Assembly (NCBI RefSeq): GCF_022229015.1
Contig: NZ_JAKKFF010000571.1
Coordinates: 9-51,516, forward strand
Length of the DNA: 51,508 nucleotides
Direction: 5' to 3'
Origin: Micromonospora foliorum
GTDB taxonomy: Bacteria > Actinomycetota > Actinomycetes > Mycobacteriales > Micromonosporaceae
Shown: positions 26,981-34,720 of the stretch, piece after piece
How positions within the stretch are numbered: position 1 is the stretch's first letter
Layout of the letters: every line of letters starts with the position of its first letter
Position numbers and translations under genes: made by a program
The notes under the pieces: model-generated
The model's input: only the letters and a program-made list of their open reading frames with translations
What the model was told of the DNA's origin: nothing
Database searches by the model: none

Positions 26981-28331
26981 CCGGAGGGTCGCCCTCGGCG
27001 TTCACCTGCGCCCGGTGCCGTTCCTGCCACGGACCGACGGACTTCCTGGCGATGTGCAGACCCACTGCCCCGCAACCGAACGCGATCAGCACCAGGACGA
27101 CGAGCGCCACCGCCTCCTCGAAGGACGGCACCGTTCCACCCACGCCGAGGGACCGTTCCAGCAGCCGGGCGTGACGGGCGTCGAGGTAGTCGGCCGCGCC
27201 CGCTCCGGCGAAGAAGCCCCCGGCCAGCGCCACGCTCACCCAGACCATCATGTCCCGGGGTGACGCCAGCCAGGCGGCGGGTGACCGCGGTGCCGCACCG
27301 TACGCGGCACCGAGCCGGTACGCGGCCGGCACGAGCCCGAGCATGGCCCCCAACCCGCCCACCACGATCTGGGCGCTCAGAATGCCCGCGACCCGCAGGT
27401 CGTACGAGGATGCCGCCACGAAGCCGAGGAGAACGAGGGCGCTCGTCCAACCGGCGACGAACACCAGCGCCCGCCACACGGCCGCCGCCCGGGCTGCCGG
27501 GGTGGTCCGCGCTGCCTCAGCGGACCGCCACTGGTCGGCCCGGAGCTGCGCGCGGCGACGGTCGACCTCGGCGCGTTGCCGCTCCGCCTCCCTGCGAGCG
27601 GCTGTCGCCTCCTGCTGGGCCTTCGCCGCCTCGTCTAGGAACCGCGACAGGAGGGCGGAGGTGCTCGCCTCGCGCAGCGGGTGACGCGGTGGCAGGTCGT
27701 CGGGGATCCGCCAGGAGAAGCCCGTACCGAGCACCACCCGCATCCCGACCAGATCGTCCGGCAACAGCGTCGCGAGACTCGACGTGTTGCGCCGATCGTC
27801 CAACCCGTCGACCACCAGCACCAACCGCTCGCCACGGCGTGCGCACGCTTCGCTCGCGTCGGCGTAGCGACCCAGCAGGTGCGCCCGCCGGGTCGACCGG
27901 GTCAGATGACCCGGCATCGATCCGCCGGTCAGCTCGACGAGCTGCTCAAGCACCACGTCGATGAACGCGTCGCGGTTCTCCCGCTCGGTCCGGCCGGCGG
28001 GCACGAAGCACGACACCACCCGCACGCCTGGCGGCGGGTGCAGCACGAACCAGGACAGCAGTGCCGTCATGCCGGAACCTGGGAACGCCTTCCACCACAG
28101 GTAGGTGTCCGGCCCGTCGCCCGTGCAGAAGGCCGCGAGCCGCGCGAGTTGGGGCTCCCGGTCCAGCAGCTCGGCCGGGGCGATTCGGCGGACCTCCGCG
28201 AGGTACGCGGACCGCACCACCGGGCCGTAATTGTTGTGCTGGACGTTGTTGTCGCCGATCTGCATGCCTCTGGCGTCGCGGGCGTCGACACCCCGCGAAC
28301 GGCTGTCGCCCGGCTGGCCTTTGCCGCCCAT
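26940..28331 (-). CDS. STAND-like P-loop membrane protein with N-terminal RHIM-like amyloid motif
   Basis: The 463-aa protein has four parts. Residues 22-35 ([14 protein letters not shown]) look like a RHIM-type amyloid motif. Residues about 58-220 resemble the STAND ATPase domain common in actinomycetes: [20 protein letters not shown] at 83-102 occupies the Walker A place, but the invariant Lys is Met88. [10 protein letters not shown] (170-179) is a good Walker B. Residues 232-275 are an Ala/Arg/Glu-rich coiled coil. Four membrane helices follow (about 285-306, 316-336, 361-380, 406-426). Gene order and motif pairing with the 126-aa gene 14 bp upstream suggest a signalling partner. ATP hydrolysis is doubtful given Met88. 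Confidence 0.8.
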   Translation of the reverse strand: MGGKGQPGDSRSRGVDARDARGMQIGDNNVQHNNYGPVVRSAYLAEVRRIAPAELLDREPQLARLAAFCTGDGPDTYLWWKAFPGSGMTALLSWFVLHPPPGVRVVSCFVPAGRTERENRDAFIDVVLEQLVELTGGSMPGHLTRSTRRAHLLGRYADASEACARRGERLVLVVDGLDDRRNTSSLATLLPDDLVGMRVVLGTGFSWRIPDDLPPRHPLREASTSALLSRFLDEAAKAQQEATAARREAERQRAEVDRRRAQLRADQWRSAEAARTTPAARAAAVWRALVFVAGWTSALVLLGFVAASSYDLRVAGILSAQIVVGGLGAMLGLVPAAYRLGAAYGAAPRSPAAWLASPRDMMVWVSVALAGGFFAGAGAADYLDARHARLLERSLGVGGTVPSFEEAVALVVLVLIAFGCGAVGLHIARKSVGPWQERHRAQVNAEGDPPVRSGRRPPRRPGR

Positions 28332-28345
28332 CGGCCCGACCCGCC

Positions 28346-28726
28346 TCAGTTGAAGGTGTTGTGCTGGGTGTTGCTGCTGCCCAGCTGGACGCCCTGCGAC
28401 CCGCGCAGGTCCACCGGACCGGTCTCGGTACGCCCGCCGGCCGCCTCAGCCCGTGCCAGCAGGTCCCGTGCGAGGCTGAGGATCTGCTCGTCCCGGTCGA
28501 CGCCGGCGCGGACGACATCTTCGGCGAGCCGGACCTGCCAGACGGCCGAGGCACCCCCGTCGGCCTCCAACGCCTCCAACGCCTCCTGGCCGCGACCCGT
28601 CAGCCGGTGCCGTAGGGAACTCCGGAAGTTGACGGCGGCATCCCGGACCAGGGCGCTGGTCGCGTCGGTGACCCCCACCGTGGCACCCGCCGTTACGGCG
28701 GCGAGAAGCAGTTCCACACCCTCCAC
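28346..28726 (-). CDS. Bell-like helical protein with C-terminal RHIM-like amyloid motif
   Basis: This is a 126-aa protein. Residues 1-95 are predicted helical, starting with a hydrophobic stretch (VELLLAAVTAGATVGVTDATSALV) and ending DRDEQILSLARDLLARAEAA. Residues 96-109 form a linker, and the last 16 residues are QGVQLGSSNTQHNTFN. This is the layout of bacterial Bell-domain effectors, whose C-terminal amyloid motif is matched by the N terminus of an adjacent NLR. Here the downstream gene starts with [17 protein letters not shown] 28726 is fixed by GGAGGT 5 bp upstream; longer frames cross into the DHFR-like gene. Both genes form an operon. Function is inferred from layout only. Confidence 0.8.
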   Translation of the reverse strand: MEGVELLLAAVTAGATVGVTDATSALVRDAAVNFRSSLRHRLTGRGQEALEALEADGGASAVWQVRLAEDVVRAGVDRDEQILSLARDLLARAEAAGGRTETGPVDLRGSQGVQLGSSNTQHNTFN

Positions 28727-28929
28727 GCGTACCTCCGTCAGCCGATGAATGGCCCTATTGCACCATCCGGGCACCGCCGGGGGATGCCCCGGCCGGACGA
28801 GGCGGCGCGTCATCGGCCGTCGGACCGCGCCGTCCGAGCAGGTCACGAGGGTATGTCTGGTGCAGAGCACCGGTGATGTCCGGATGGCGACATCGGTTGC
28901 CCGGTGCCCGACCGCACCACCTGAGTTCG

Positions 28930-29496
28930 TCAGGCCGGGTGGTATTTCAGCAGGACGACCCCGGAGGCGAAGGGTTCGGCGGACACCAACTCCAGTCGTG
29001 CTGGCGGCTGACCACCGGCGAACAGCGGCTTGCCCTGGCGGAGGAACAGGGGATGCACCAGCAGGTGCAGCTCGTCGATGAGCCCGAGGTCGGCGAGGGA
29101 CCGGACCAGGGTGAGGCTGCCGTAGACCACGATGTCGCCGCCGGGCCCGCGCTTGAGTTCGGTGATCTCGTCGGGGTCGAGACGGGTGAGCAGTCGGGTG
29201 TCCGTCCAGGTCGCGGTGTTGCCCGAGGCGGAGACGACGATCTTCTCCAGCGCGTCGAGGCGTTGGGCGTACCCCCGTACGTCGTCGGGCTGGTCGGGGT
29301 CCTGGGCGGTCTGCGGCCAGTGGCCGGCGAAGTCGGCGTGGGTGATCCGGCCCAGCATCAGGCTGCCGGCGTTGTCCACCAGGGCCCGCTCGTACTTCTG
29401 CAGGTGGTCGTCGACCAGGAGCCAGTCCATCTCGTCGTCGGGGCCGGCGACGAACCCGTCCAGCGAGGTCCACATCGACACGACAATCTTGCGCAT
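28930..29496 (-). CDS. Dihydrofolate reductase family protein (RibD C-terminal domain)
   Basis: The 188-aa protein fits the RibD C-terminal/DHFR-like family. It starts MRKIVVSMWTSLDGFVAGPDDEMDW, with the substrate-pocket Ser-Leu-Asp-Gly. LMLGRITHADF, KIVVSASGN, the NADPH-binding GGDIVVYGSLTLVRSLADLGLIDEL and LVHPLFLRQGKPLF follow. Members reduce pteridine- or flavin-related substrates, but most in actinomycetes are uncharacterised. It lies 39 bp downstream of the PPOX-like gene and is probably co-transcribed with it, so it may be under the HxlR regulator at 30109. Confidence 0.92.
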   Translation of the reverse strand: MRKIVVSMWTSLDGFVAGPDDEMDWLLVDDHLQKYERALVDNAGSLMLGRITHADFAGHWPQTAQDPDQPDDVRGYAQRLDALEKIVVSASGNTATWTDTRLLTRLDPDEITELKRGPGGDIVVYGSLTLVRSLADLGLIDELHLLVHPLFLRQGKPLFAGGQPPARLELVSAEPFASGVVLLKYHPA

Positions 29497-29535
29497 CTCT
29501 CGTCCTCCGTGATGGTGTGGTGAACCCCGGGCTGG

Positions 29536-30033
29536 TTATTGGCCGCCGCTGAGCGCGGCTCGGACGGGTTCCGGTGTACGAGCCGGGAATCGCCCCTGGA
29601 AGTCGACGACTCCGACCCAGGTGGGGCGCAGGCCGATCCGGACCATCCGCAGGCCAGGCTTGTCGATCGCGGTGAGGTAGGCGTTGCCCACCTCGTCGCC
29701 CATCCCCGCGCGCTGGATGGTGGCGTACTCCGGCAGGACGCCCTCGACCTCCGCCAGGGTGACCGTCCCGCGCAGCATGAGCACCTCGGGAAGGCCGTCC
29801 GCGGTGTCGATGCAGACCGCCACGTCCGGTCGGGCGCTCAGGTCACGGATCTTGTAGTTGCCGGCGAACGCGCCGACGACCAGCTCGTCGCCGGTCCAGA
29901 GGAAGTTCACCGGGATCAACCGCGGGGTGCCGTCCCGGCCGGTGTAGGCGAGGCGTGCCACCAGGGACGCGGCGAGCAGTCGTCGGGCCAACGGGGTGTC
30001 CAGCAGCTTCAAGTCACCTTGCGGCAGGCTCAT
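29536..30033 (-). CDS. Pyridoxamine 5'-phosphate oxidase family protein
   Basis: The 165-aa product has the split-barrel flavin or F420-binding fold. LLAASLVARLAYTGRDGTPRLIPVNFLWTGDELVVGAF is the family's N-terminal half, and IRDLSARPDVAVCIDTADG and LMLRGTVTLAEVEG follow. Such proteins bind FMN, F420 or heme; in actinomycetes F420-dependent reductases are likely, but the cofactor is not decided by sequence. The gene is divergent from the HxlR regulator, with a 75-bp spacer that holds direct and inverted repeats. The downstream DHFR-like gene completes a probable redox operon. Confidence 0.88.
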   Translation of the reverse strand: MSLPQGDLKLLDTPLARRLLAASLVARLAYTGRDGTPRLIPVNFLWTGDELVVGAFAGNYKIRDLSARPDVAVCIDTADGLPEVLMLRGTVTLAEVEGVLPEYATIQRAGMGDEVGNAYLTAIDKPGLRMVRIGLRPTWVGVVDFQGRFPARTPEPVRAALSGGQ

Positions 30034-30053
30034 GAGAGTTACGCTAGGGGGCT

Positions 30054-30088
30054 AACTCCTAAAGAACAAGTGGAACTCCTAAATTAGG
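30054..30088. promoter_or_regulatory. Direct repeat and palindrome in HxlR/PPOX divergent promoter
   Basis: AACTCCTAAA occurs at 30054-30063 and again at 30074-30083, exactly 20 bp apart (two helical turns). The second copy overlaps the palindrome CCTAAATTAGG (30078-30088). In this GC-rich setting the A/T-rich repeats stand out and are good candidates for HxlR operator half-sites acting on both genes. Confidence 0.65.
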
Positions 30089-30108
30089 ATCCAGGTAGGG
30101 TGGACGTC

Positions 30109-30768
30109 ATGAGCGGCATGCGTAGTTACGGAGATCCGTGCGGTGTCGCGCGTGGACTGGACATCATCGGCGAGCGGTGGGCGCTGCTGGTGGTACGCGA
30201 CCTGCTGCTCGGCCCCCGGCGGTTCAACGACCTGCTCGGCGGCCTGCCCGGGGTGAGCCCCAACGTGCTGAGCCAGCGGCTGCGCCAGTTGACCGAGCAC
30301 GGCGTGGTGCGACGGCGGGACCTGGGCCCACCGACGCGGGTCCACCTCTACGAGCTCACCGAGTGGGGCCGCGCCCTGGAGCCGATCCTCCTCCAGTTCG
30401 GACGCTGGGGAAGCCAGTCCCCCCAGTCACCCGACGGCGCTCTCGGCGTCGACTCCCTGCTGCTCAGCATCAAGGCGGCCTTCGACCCGGCGCGAGCCCC
30501 GGAACTCGCCGGCAGCTACGCGTTCCACGTCGACGCCGACACGTACCTCGCCGACGTCGCCGACGAGACGGTGGAACTCCGGCGCGGCACGGCGTCCGAC
30601 CCCGACGCGGCGCTCAGCACCGACATCGACACCCTCCGGGCCGTCTGCGGCGGGGAGATCACCATGGCGGCGGCGGAGGAGTCCGGCGCGCTGCGGCTCA
30701 GCGGCGACGAGGACGCCCAGCAACGCCTCACCGACCTGCTCCTAACCCCGTTCACCCCCGCACGCTGA
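30109..30768 (+). CDS. HxlR-type regulator with C-terminal SCP2-like domain
   Basis: The 219-aa regulator begins with an HxlR winged helix (about 1-100): CGVARGLDIIGERWALLVVRDLLLGPRRFNDLLGGLPGVSPNVLSQRLRQL, with the family's ERWALLVVRDL hallmark. The C-terminal part (about 113-217; DSLLLSIKAAFDPARAPELAGSY to LTDLLLTPF) looks like an SCP2-type ligand pocket, a combination known in actinomycetes. ATG 30109 is preferred because AGGTAGGG lies 8 bp upstream; GTG 30100 and ATG 30118 are alternatives. It is divergent from the PPOX/DHFR operon, its likely target. Confidence 0.9.
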   Translation: MSGMRSYGDPCGVARGLDIIGERWALLVVRDLLLGPRRFNDLLGGLPGVSPNVLSQRLRQLTEHGVVRRRDLGPPTRVHLYELTEWGRALEPILLQFGRWGSQSPQSPDGALGVDSLLLSIKAAFDPARAPELAGSYAFHVDADTYLADVADETVELRRGTASDPDAALSTDIDTLRAVCGGEITMAAAEESGALRLSGDEDAQQRLTDLLLTPFTPAR

Positions 30769-30823
30769 CGTCCACCCACCCCCTGACGCCCGCCCCGCCG
30801 GCCGGCCCGCCGGCCCTGGCCGT

Positions 30824-30900
30824 GGTCGATCATGGAGTTGTGGTGGGCCGCAAAAGCCGCGATGCATCCCCAAACCGGCACCACAACTCCATGATCGACC
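30824..30900. repeat. Long perfect inverted repeat, MITE/REP-like
   Basis: Arms at 30824-30845 and 30879-30900 are exact 22-bp reverse complements (each containing TCATGGAGTTGTGG or its complement) around a 33-nt loop. The sequence is intergenic, between the end of the HxlR gene and the end of the convergent TetR gene. A related palindrome lies inside the XRE gene at 44008-44058. It could also terminate transcription from both sides. Confidence 0.9.
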
Positions 30901-30902
30901 AA

Positions 30903-30959
30903 GGTCGGGGGCAGGGGCAGGGGCCGGGTCGGGGGCGGGGGCAGGGTCGGGGGTCAGGC
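30903..30959 (+). repeat. G-rich tract with quadruplex potential
   Basis: Directly after the long inverted repeat, the plus strand carries about nine runs of three to five G separated by one to four bases, such as GGGGGCAGGGGCAGGGG. This meets the simple rule for intramolecular G-quadruplex formation. The tract ends at the stop codon of the TetR gene. Whether it folds in vivo is unknown. Confidence 0.65.
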
Positions 30960-30963
30960 GCGC

Positions 30964-31533
30964 TTACCCCTGCCCTGGGCTGATTCCTGCTACCGCCAGG
31001 TCGAGTAGTCGGGTCGCGGCGGCGGCGGGATCCGAGTGGTGCTCGGTGGCCAGGGCGATGCCGGTGATCAGCGCGAGCAGGTCGGTGATTGTCACGTCGG
31101 GTGCCACCGCGCCGACCGTCGCGGCCCGGCGTACGAGTGGTTCGCCCGCCTCGGTGAGCTGCGCGGTGGCGCAGTGCTCGTGCGCCTCGGTGGGGTTGGC
31201 CGTGCAGTCGCGGGTGAGCGCGATGGCCAGGCCTCTGATGGTGGCGACGTTCCCGTTGACGGCGGTGAGCCACTCCAGCAGCGCGGCCCGAGCGTCTGCG
31301 GCATCGGACAGCTCCCGAGCGCGGGCGCCGAGGTTCTCGATCACCCCGCGGAAGACCGCGTCCAGCAGTGCGTGGCGGCTCGGGAAGTGCCGGCGCACGG
31401 TGGCCGAGCCGACTCCGGCGATGCGGGCGATCTGCTCCAGGGACGCGTCGGCGCCGTGTGCGGCGATCTCCTGCTCGGCCACGGCCAGCAGGCGCGCGTA
31501 GTTGCGCCGGGCGTCCGCTCGCTGGGTGGACAT
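30964..31533 (-). CDS. TetR-family repressor
   Basis: The 189-aa regulator has the TetR N-terminal helix-turn-helix (about 13-60): RLLAVAEQEIAAHGADASLEQIARIAGVGSATVRRHFPSRHALLDAVF. A helical ligand domain follows, ending LLDLAVAGISPGQG. It is divergent from the NmrA-like gene at 31640 with a 106-bp spacer containing two palindromes sharing a GGCGGG/CCCGCC core, so self-repression and control of the reductase are likely. The ligand is unknown. No strong ribosome site was noted before ATG 31533. Confidence 0.92.
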   Translation of the reverse strand: MSTQRADARRNYARLLAVAEQEIAAHGADASLEQIARIAGVGSATVRRHFPSRHALLDAVFRGVIENLGARARELSDAADARAALLEWLTAVNGNVATIRGLAIALTRDCTANPTEAHEHCATAQLTEAGEPLVRRAATVGAVAPDVTITDLLALITGIALATEHHSDPAAAATRLLDLAVAGISPGQG

Positions 31534-31551
31534 GGCGTCACCTCAAGGTTT

Positions 31552-31609
31552 GCTAAGTGGCGGGGTCCGCCGTATCTTAGCGAAGGAGAAACGGCGGGCC
31601 CCGCCGTTT
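31552..31609. promoter_or_regulatory. Paired TetR-type operators
   Basis: Site 1 (31552-31581) is flanked by GCTAAG and CTTAGC and contains GGCGG-GGT-CCGCC. Site 2 (31589-31609) is a perfect 21-bp palindrome, AAACGGCGGG-C-CCCGCCGTTT. The shared core and the position between a TetR gene and its divergent neighbour mark them as likely operators; site 2 lies close to the NmrA gene start and would block its transcription. Confidence 0.75.
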
Positions 31610-31639
31610 AGCGTTTGCCCCGCGACAGGAGACCCCCTC

Positions 31640-32572
31640 ATGCCCACCGATTCCGCACCCGTCCTGGTCACCGGCGCCACCGGACGGCAGGGCGGTGCCA
31701 CTGCCCGCGCCCTGCTCGCGGCCGGCGTACCCGTCCGGGCACTGGTCCGCGACCCCGCGACCGACCGCGCGCGGGCGGTCGAGGCCCTCGGCGCCGAACT
31801 GGTCACCGGCGACCTCGACGATCGCGACTCGCTGGTCCGGGCCGCGCACGGAGCACGGGCCGTCTTCTCGGTGCAGATGCCCGCGATGGACGGCAACACC
31901 ATCAACTTCAACGGCGAGCTGACCCAGGGCGTCAACCTGATCGAAAGCGCGCTGGCCGCGGGGGTGCCGCAGTTCGTGCACACGTCCGTCAGCGGCGCCG
32001 GCCAGCACACCGAGGCGCCCGGCTGGGCCGAGGGCCGCTGGGCGACCCTGGAGCCCTACTACACCACCAAGGCCGGCATCCAGGATCGGGTACGCGCGGC
32101 GGGCTTCACGCACTGGACGCTCATCAAGCCGGGCTTCTTCATGGACAACTTCCTGCCCTCGGTGGCCTACCTGCTCCCCCGGGGCGTTTCCGGCGGCCTG
32201 GCGACGGTGATCAAGCCGCAGACCTCGCTCTCCCTCGTCGCGACCGACGACATCGGCCGCGCGGCCGCCGCGGCCATCGCCGAACCCGATCGGTTCCACG
32301 GGGTTGAGCTGGAGTTGGCGAGCGACCACCTGACGATGACGGAGATCGCGACGGCGCTCTCCGACGCCCTGGGCGCCGACCTGACCGCGCCGGACATGAC
32401 CGAGGAGGAGGCGGTCGCCGCAGGCATGCCGGAGTGGGCCGGCATCTCCCACGAGCAGATGAACGTGGTCGGCCAACCCGCCCGCCCGGAGCACGCGCGA
32501 GCCCTCGGCATTCCCCTCACAAGTTTCGCAGCCTGGGCACGTCACCACCTGCCCGAGCCGTCGCAGTCATAG
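31640..32572 (+). CDS. NmrA-like NAD(P)-binding protein
   Basis: The 310-aa protein is an atypical short-chain reductase of the NmrA group. It has the dinucleotide site VTGATGRQGG (residues 10-19), VRALVRDP after the second strand, GDLDDRDSLVRAAHGARAVFSV and FVHTSVSGAG. The Tyr-x-x-x-Lys is present as YYTTKAGIQ, so catalysis is possible, though many relatives only sense NAD(P). ATG 31640 has AGGAG 9 bp upstream. It is divergent from the TetR gene and is its probable target. Confidence 0.9.
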   Translation: MPTDSAPVLVTGATGRQGGATARALLAAGVPVRALVRDPATDRARAVEALGAELVTGDLDDRDSLVRAAHGARAVFSVQMPAMDGNTINFNGELTQGVNLIESALAAGVPQFVHTSVSGAGQHTEAPGWAEGRWATLEPYYTTKAGIQDRVRAAGFTHWTLIKPGFFMDNFLPSVAYLLPRGVSGGLATVIKPQTSLSLVATDDIGRAAAAAIAEPDRFHGVELELASDHLTMTEIATALSDALGADLTAPDMTEEEAVAAGMPEWAGISHEQMNVVGQPARPEHARALGIPLTSFAAWARHHLPEPSQS

Positions 32573-32599
32573 GGGCCCGCGACGGCCCAGCTCCGGAGA

Positions 32600-33055
32600 T
32601 CAGCCCCGCCGGCGGCGCCGTTTGAGGAGCTCGCGGATGACGACTCGGAGCCCGCCGAGAGTGAGCGCCAACCCGGCGCCCGCCGGCAGAAACTCCAGGC
32701 CGCCTCGGGTCACCCACAGCCGGCCCTCCAGCGGGGCCTCCGGCGAATAGATGACCTTAACGGTGTCGCCGTCGCGGTCGAGGGAGCCGCTGGGGGTGAC
32801 CTTGAAGGTGCTTGCGACCTGCCGCCCATCGGCGATGGCGTACTGGAACTCGTACCACGTCCCCTGGCGCTTCTCGCGCAGGGCCGATGGGTGTGAGCCG
32901 GTCAGCGTGCCCGTCGTGGTCACCTCCTGCGGGGAACCTCGGTCGTCCCAGATGAAGGTGACACCGAGGCCGGTCGCCAGCATCCCGACGATGATGATCG
33001 TCAGTGCGGCCCGGAACGTCGAGACACCTGAGGTGTCCCCGCGGAAGTCAGACAT
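32600..33055 (-). CDS. DUF3592-like membrane protein
   Basis: This 151-aa protein has an N-terminal helix (AALTIIIVGMLATGLGVTFIW) and a C-terminal helix (LEFLPAGAGLALTLGGLRVV). Between them is a beta-rich domain with YEFQYAIADGRQV, GDTVKVIYSPEAP and GRLWV strings, as in DUF3592. It ends KRRRRRG, a basic cytoplasmic tail. ATG 33055 is chosen although neither it nor GTG 33073 has a clear ribosome site. The function is unknown. It is convergent with the NmrA-like gene. Confidence 0.75.
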   Translation of the reverse strand: MSDFRGDTSGVSTFRAALTIIIVGMLATGLGVTFIWDDRGSPQEVTTTGTLTGSHPSALREKRQGTWYEFQYAIADGRQVASTFKVTPSGSLDRDGDTVKVIYSPEAPLEGRLWVTRGGLEFLPAGAGLALTLGGLRVVIRELLKRRRRRG

Positions 33056-33209
33056 GGCCGAGAGGGTAGTCACGCGTCACAAGACCATCTCGAGGGCGCA
33101 ACACCACAGTCGAGGCCCGTGCCGACAAGCCAGATCGACTCGGGATTCGTGACGTGTGCAGGCTCGATCGCTCTCCGCTGGATTGCCCGCCGGTGGCACC
33201 ATCGTGGCG

Positions 33210-33599
33210 GTGAACGTTCGTCGTTTGGCGGCCGTCGACATGTACGGCAGCCGAGGAACCACCCGCCGCCGGCGGATCATTCTGGCCGAGTTCCTCGTCG
33301 GTGTGGTTGTCATGGTGACGTGGGGCGTCTGGCTGCTGTCGTCCTCGAGCGGTCTCGGCAGCCGGGCGTTCGGCCTGTGGCTGACCGGCGCAGGTCTCAA
33401 CTACGCACCGCTGTCCATGTACGCGCTCATGCTGATGCGACCCGGCGCCCTCGACGCCGAACTGGCTGGCGTCGACACCAACCGGGAACTGCGCCGCTAT
33501 ACCGTGCTCCAGCTATGGGTCTTCGTGCCGCTCTCGCTCGTCGTCTTCACCGTCCGCGACACGCTGGCCCGGCGGAGGGCGGGAACGACTTTTCCTTGA
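33210..33599 (+). CDS. Small membrane protein, unknown
   Basis: About 129 aa. After a basic start (RGTTRRRRII) come three or four hydrophobic helices: LAEFLVGVVVMVTWGVWLL, AFGLWLTGAGLNYAPLSMYALML and VLQLWVFVPLSLVVFTV. I have seen similar short actinomycete proteins named only as hypothetical. The start is uncertain: GTG 33204, GTG 33210 and an open frame back to 33156 are all possible, with no good ribosome site. The gene stands alone. Confidence 0.6.
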   Translation: MNVRRLAAVDMYGSRGTTRRRRIILAEFLVGVVVMVTWGVWLLSSSSGLGSRAFGLWLTGAGLNYAPLSMYALMLMRPGALDAELAGVDTNRELRRYTVLQLWVFVPLSLVVFTVRDTLARRRAGTTFP

Positions 33600-33722
33600 C
33601 CACCTGACCGCCGCCACACCTCCCGCCGGGCCGCCGCCGTCGGTGATCGACCATCGTCGCCAACCCTTGCCCGCGCCCGGATCACGTGCCTGCCCTTGGC
33701 ACGGTCACGCCGCGGCGGCTGC

Positions 33723-34619
33723 CTAACCCACCGGGAATCGCACGCCGGTGAGGTCCTCCGAGACGGCCCAGAGGCGTTGTTGCACCGTCACGTCGTAGGA
33801 GTCGGGGCTGGAAGTGACCAGCCTCGGGTAGCCGCGCGCCTCGGCCGTGCCGTCGGGGCCGTAGTACTGCCCGCCGAGGACGGACGGGTCGGTGGCGGCC
33901 CGCAGGGTGGGCAGTGCGCCCGCCGCCGCGGGCTGGGTGATCACCGGGGCGAGCCAGGTGAGCGGTCGGCGGACGACGGCCGGGGCGTTGCGGGCCAGTT
34001 CGGTGTTGGAGATGCCAGGGTGTGCGGCCACCGCGGCGGTGGTGCCGTGCGCGGCGAGTCGGCGCTGCAACTCATAGGTGAACATCAGGTTGGCGAGCTT
34101 CGACTGGCCGTAGGCGGCGACCCGGCCGTAGGACCGTTCCCATTGCAGGTCGTCGAAGTGGATGGCGGCGCGGATGCGGTGGCCGGTGCTGCTGACGGTG
34201 ACCACCCGGGAGCCGGGCACGGGCAGCAGCAGGTCAAGCAGCAGGCCGGTGAGCGCGAAGTGGCCCAGGTGGTTGGTGCCGAACTGCATCTCGAAGCCGT
34301 CACGGGTGGTCTGCCTCGGGGTGTACATCACGCCGGCGTTGTTGATCAGCAGGTCGATCCGCGGGTGGGTGGCGCGCAGGCCCGCCGCGGCGGCGCGTAC
34401 CGATTCCAGCGAGGTCAGGTCCAGTTCCCGCACGGAGACGTCGCCGTTGATCCGGGCGGCGGCCAGCCTGCCCTTCTCGGTGTCGCGTACGGCCAGCACG
34501 ACCGACGCGCCGCGCTCGGCAAGCTGGCGGGCGGTCTCGAATCCCAGCCCGGTGTTGGCACCGGTGACCACGGCCACCCGGCCGTCCTGGCGCGGAATCT
34601 GCTGCTCGGTCCACTTCAT
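33723..34619 (-). CDS. Short-chain dehydrogenase/reductase (retinol dehydrogenase-like)
   Basis: The 298-aa enzyme has the classical SDR set: cofactor site TGANTGLG (residues 19-26), LDLTSLESVRA, LLINNAGVM, FGTNHLGHFALTGLL, the catalytic Ser in VTVSSTGHR, and Tyr-x-x-x-Lys in AYGQSKLAN. Substrate loop and C-terminal parts follow the retinol dehydrogenase/WW-domain oxidoreductase-like pattern common in actinomycetes. The substrate is unknown. It is divergent from the TetR gene at 34721. The 101-bp spacer has three near-identical operator palindromes, so TetR control is likely. Confidence 0.93.
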   Translation of the reverse strand: MKWTEQQIPRQDGRVAVVTGANTGLGFETARQLAERGASVVLAVRDTEKGRLAAARINGDVSVRELDLTSLESVRAAAAGLRATHPRIDLLINNAGVMYTPRQTTRDGFEMQFGTNHLGHFALTGLLLDLLLPVPGSRVVTVSSTGHRIRAAIHFDDLQWERSYGRVAAYGQSKLANLMFTYELQRRLAAHGTTAAVAAHPGISNTELARNAPAVVRRPLTWLAPVITQPAAAGALPTLRAATDPSVLGGQYYGPDGTAEARGYPRLVTSSPDSYDVTVQQRLWAVSEDLTGVRFPVG

Positions 34620-34635
34620 CTCGGTCCCCTTAATG

Positions 34636-34702
34636 TACCGCCGGTAGCTTATGCCAGAACCGTAAGGTACCGGCGGTACCCTGTCAAGGGACCGCCGGTA
34701 CC
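34636..34702. promoter_or_regulatory. Three TACCGCCGGTA-type TetR operators
   Basis: TACCGCCGGTA occurs at 34636-34646. Its mirror TACCGGCGGTA, extended to GGTACCGGCGGTACC, lies at 34666-34680. GACCGCCGGTACC lies at 34690-34702. Each is an 11-bp near-palindrome. They sit between the SDR and TetR starts, the last only 18 bp before the TetR ATG, as expected for autoregulation. Confidence 0.82.
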
Positions 34703-34720
34703 TAAGCTAGGGTTGGCGAC

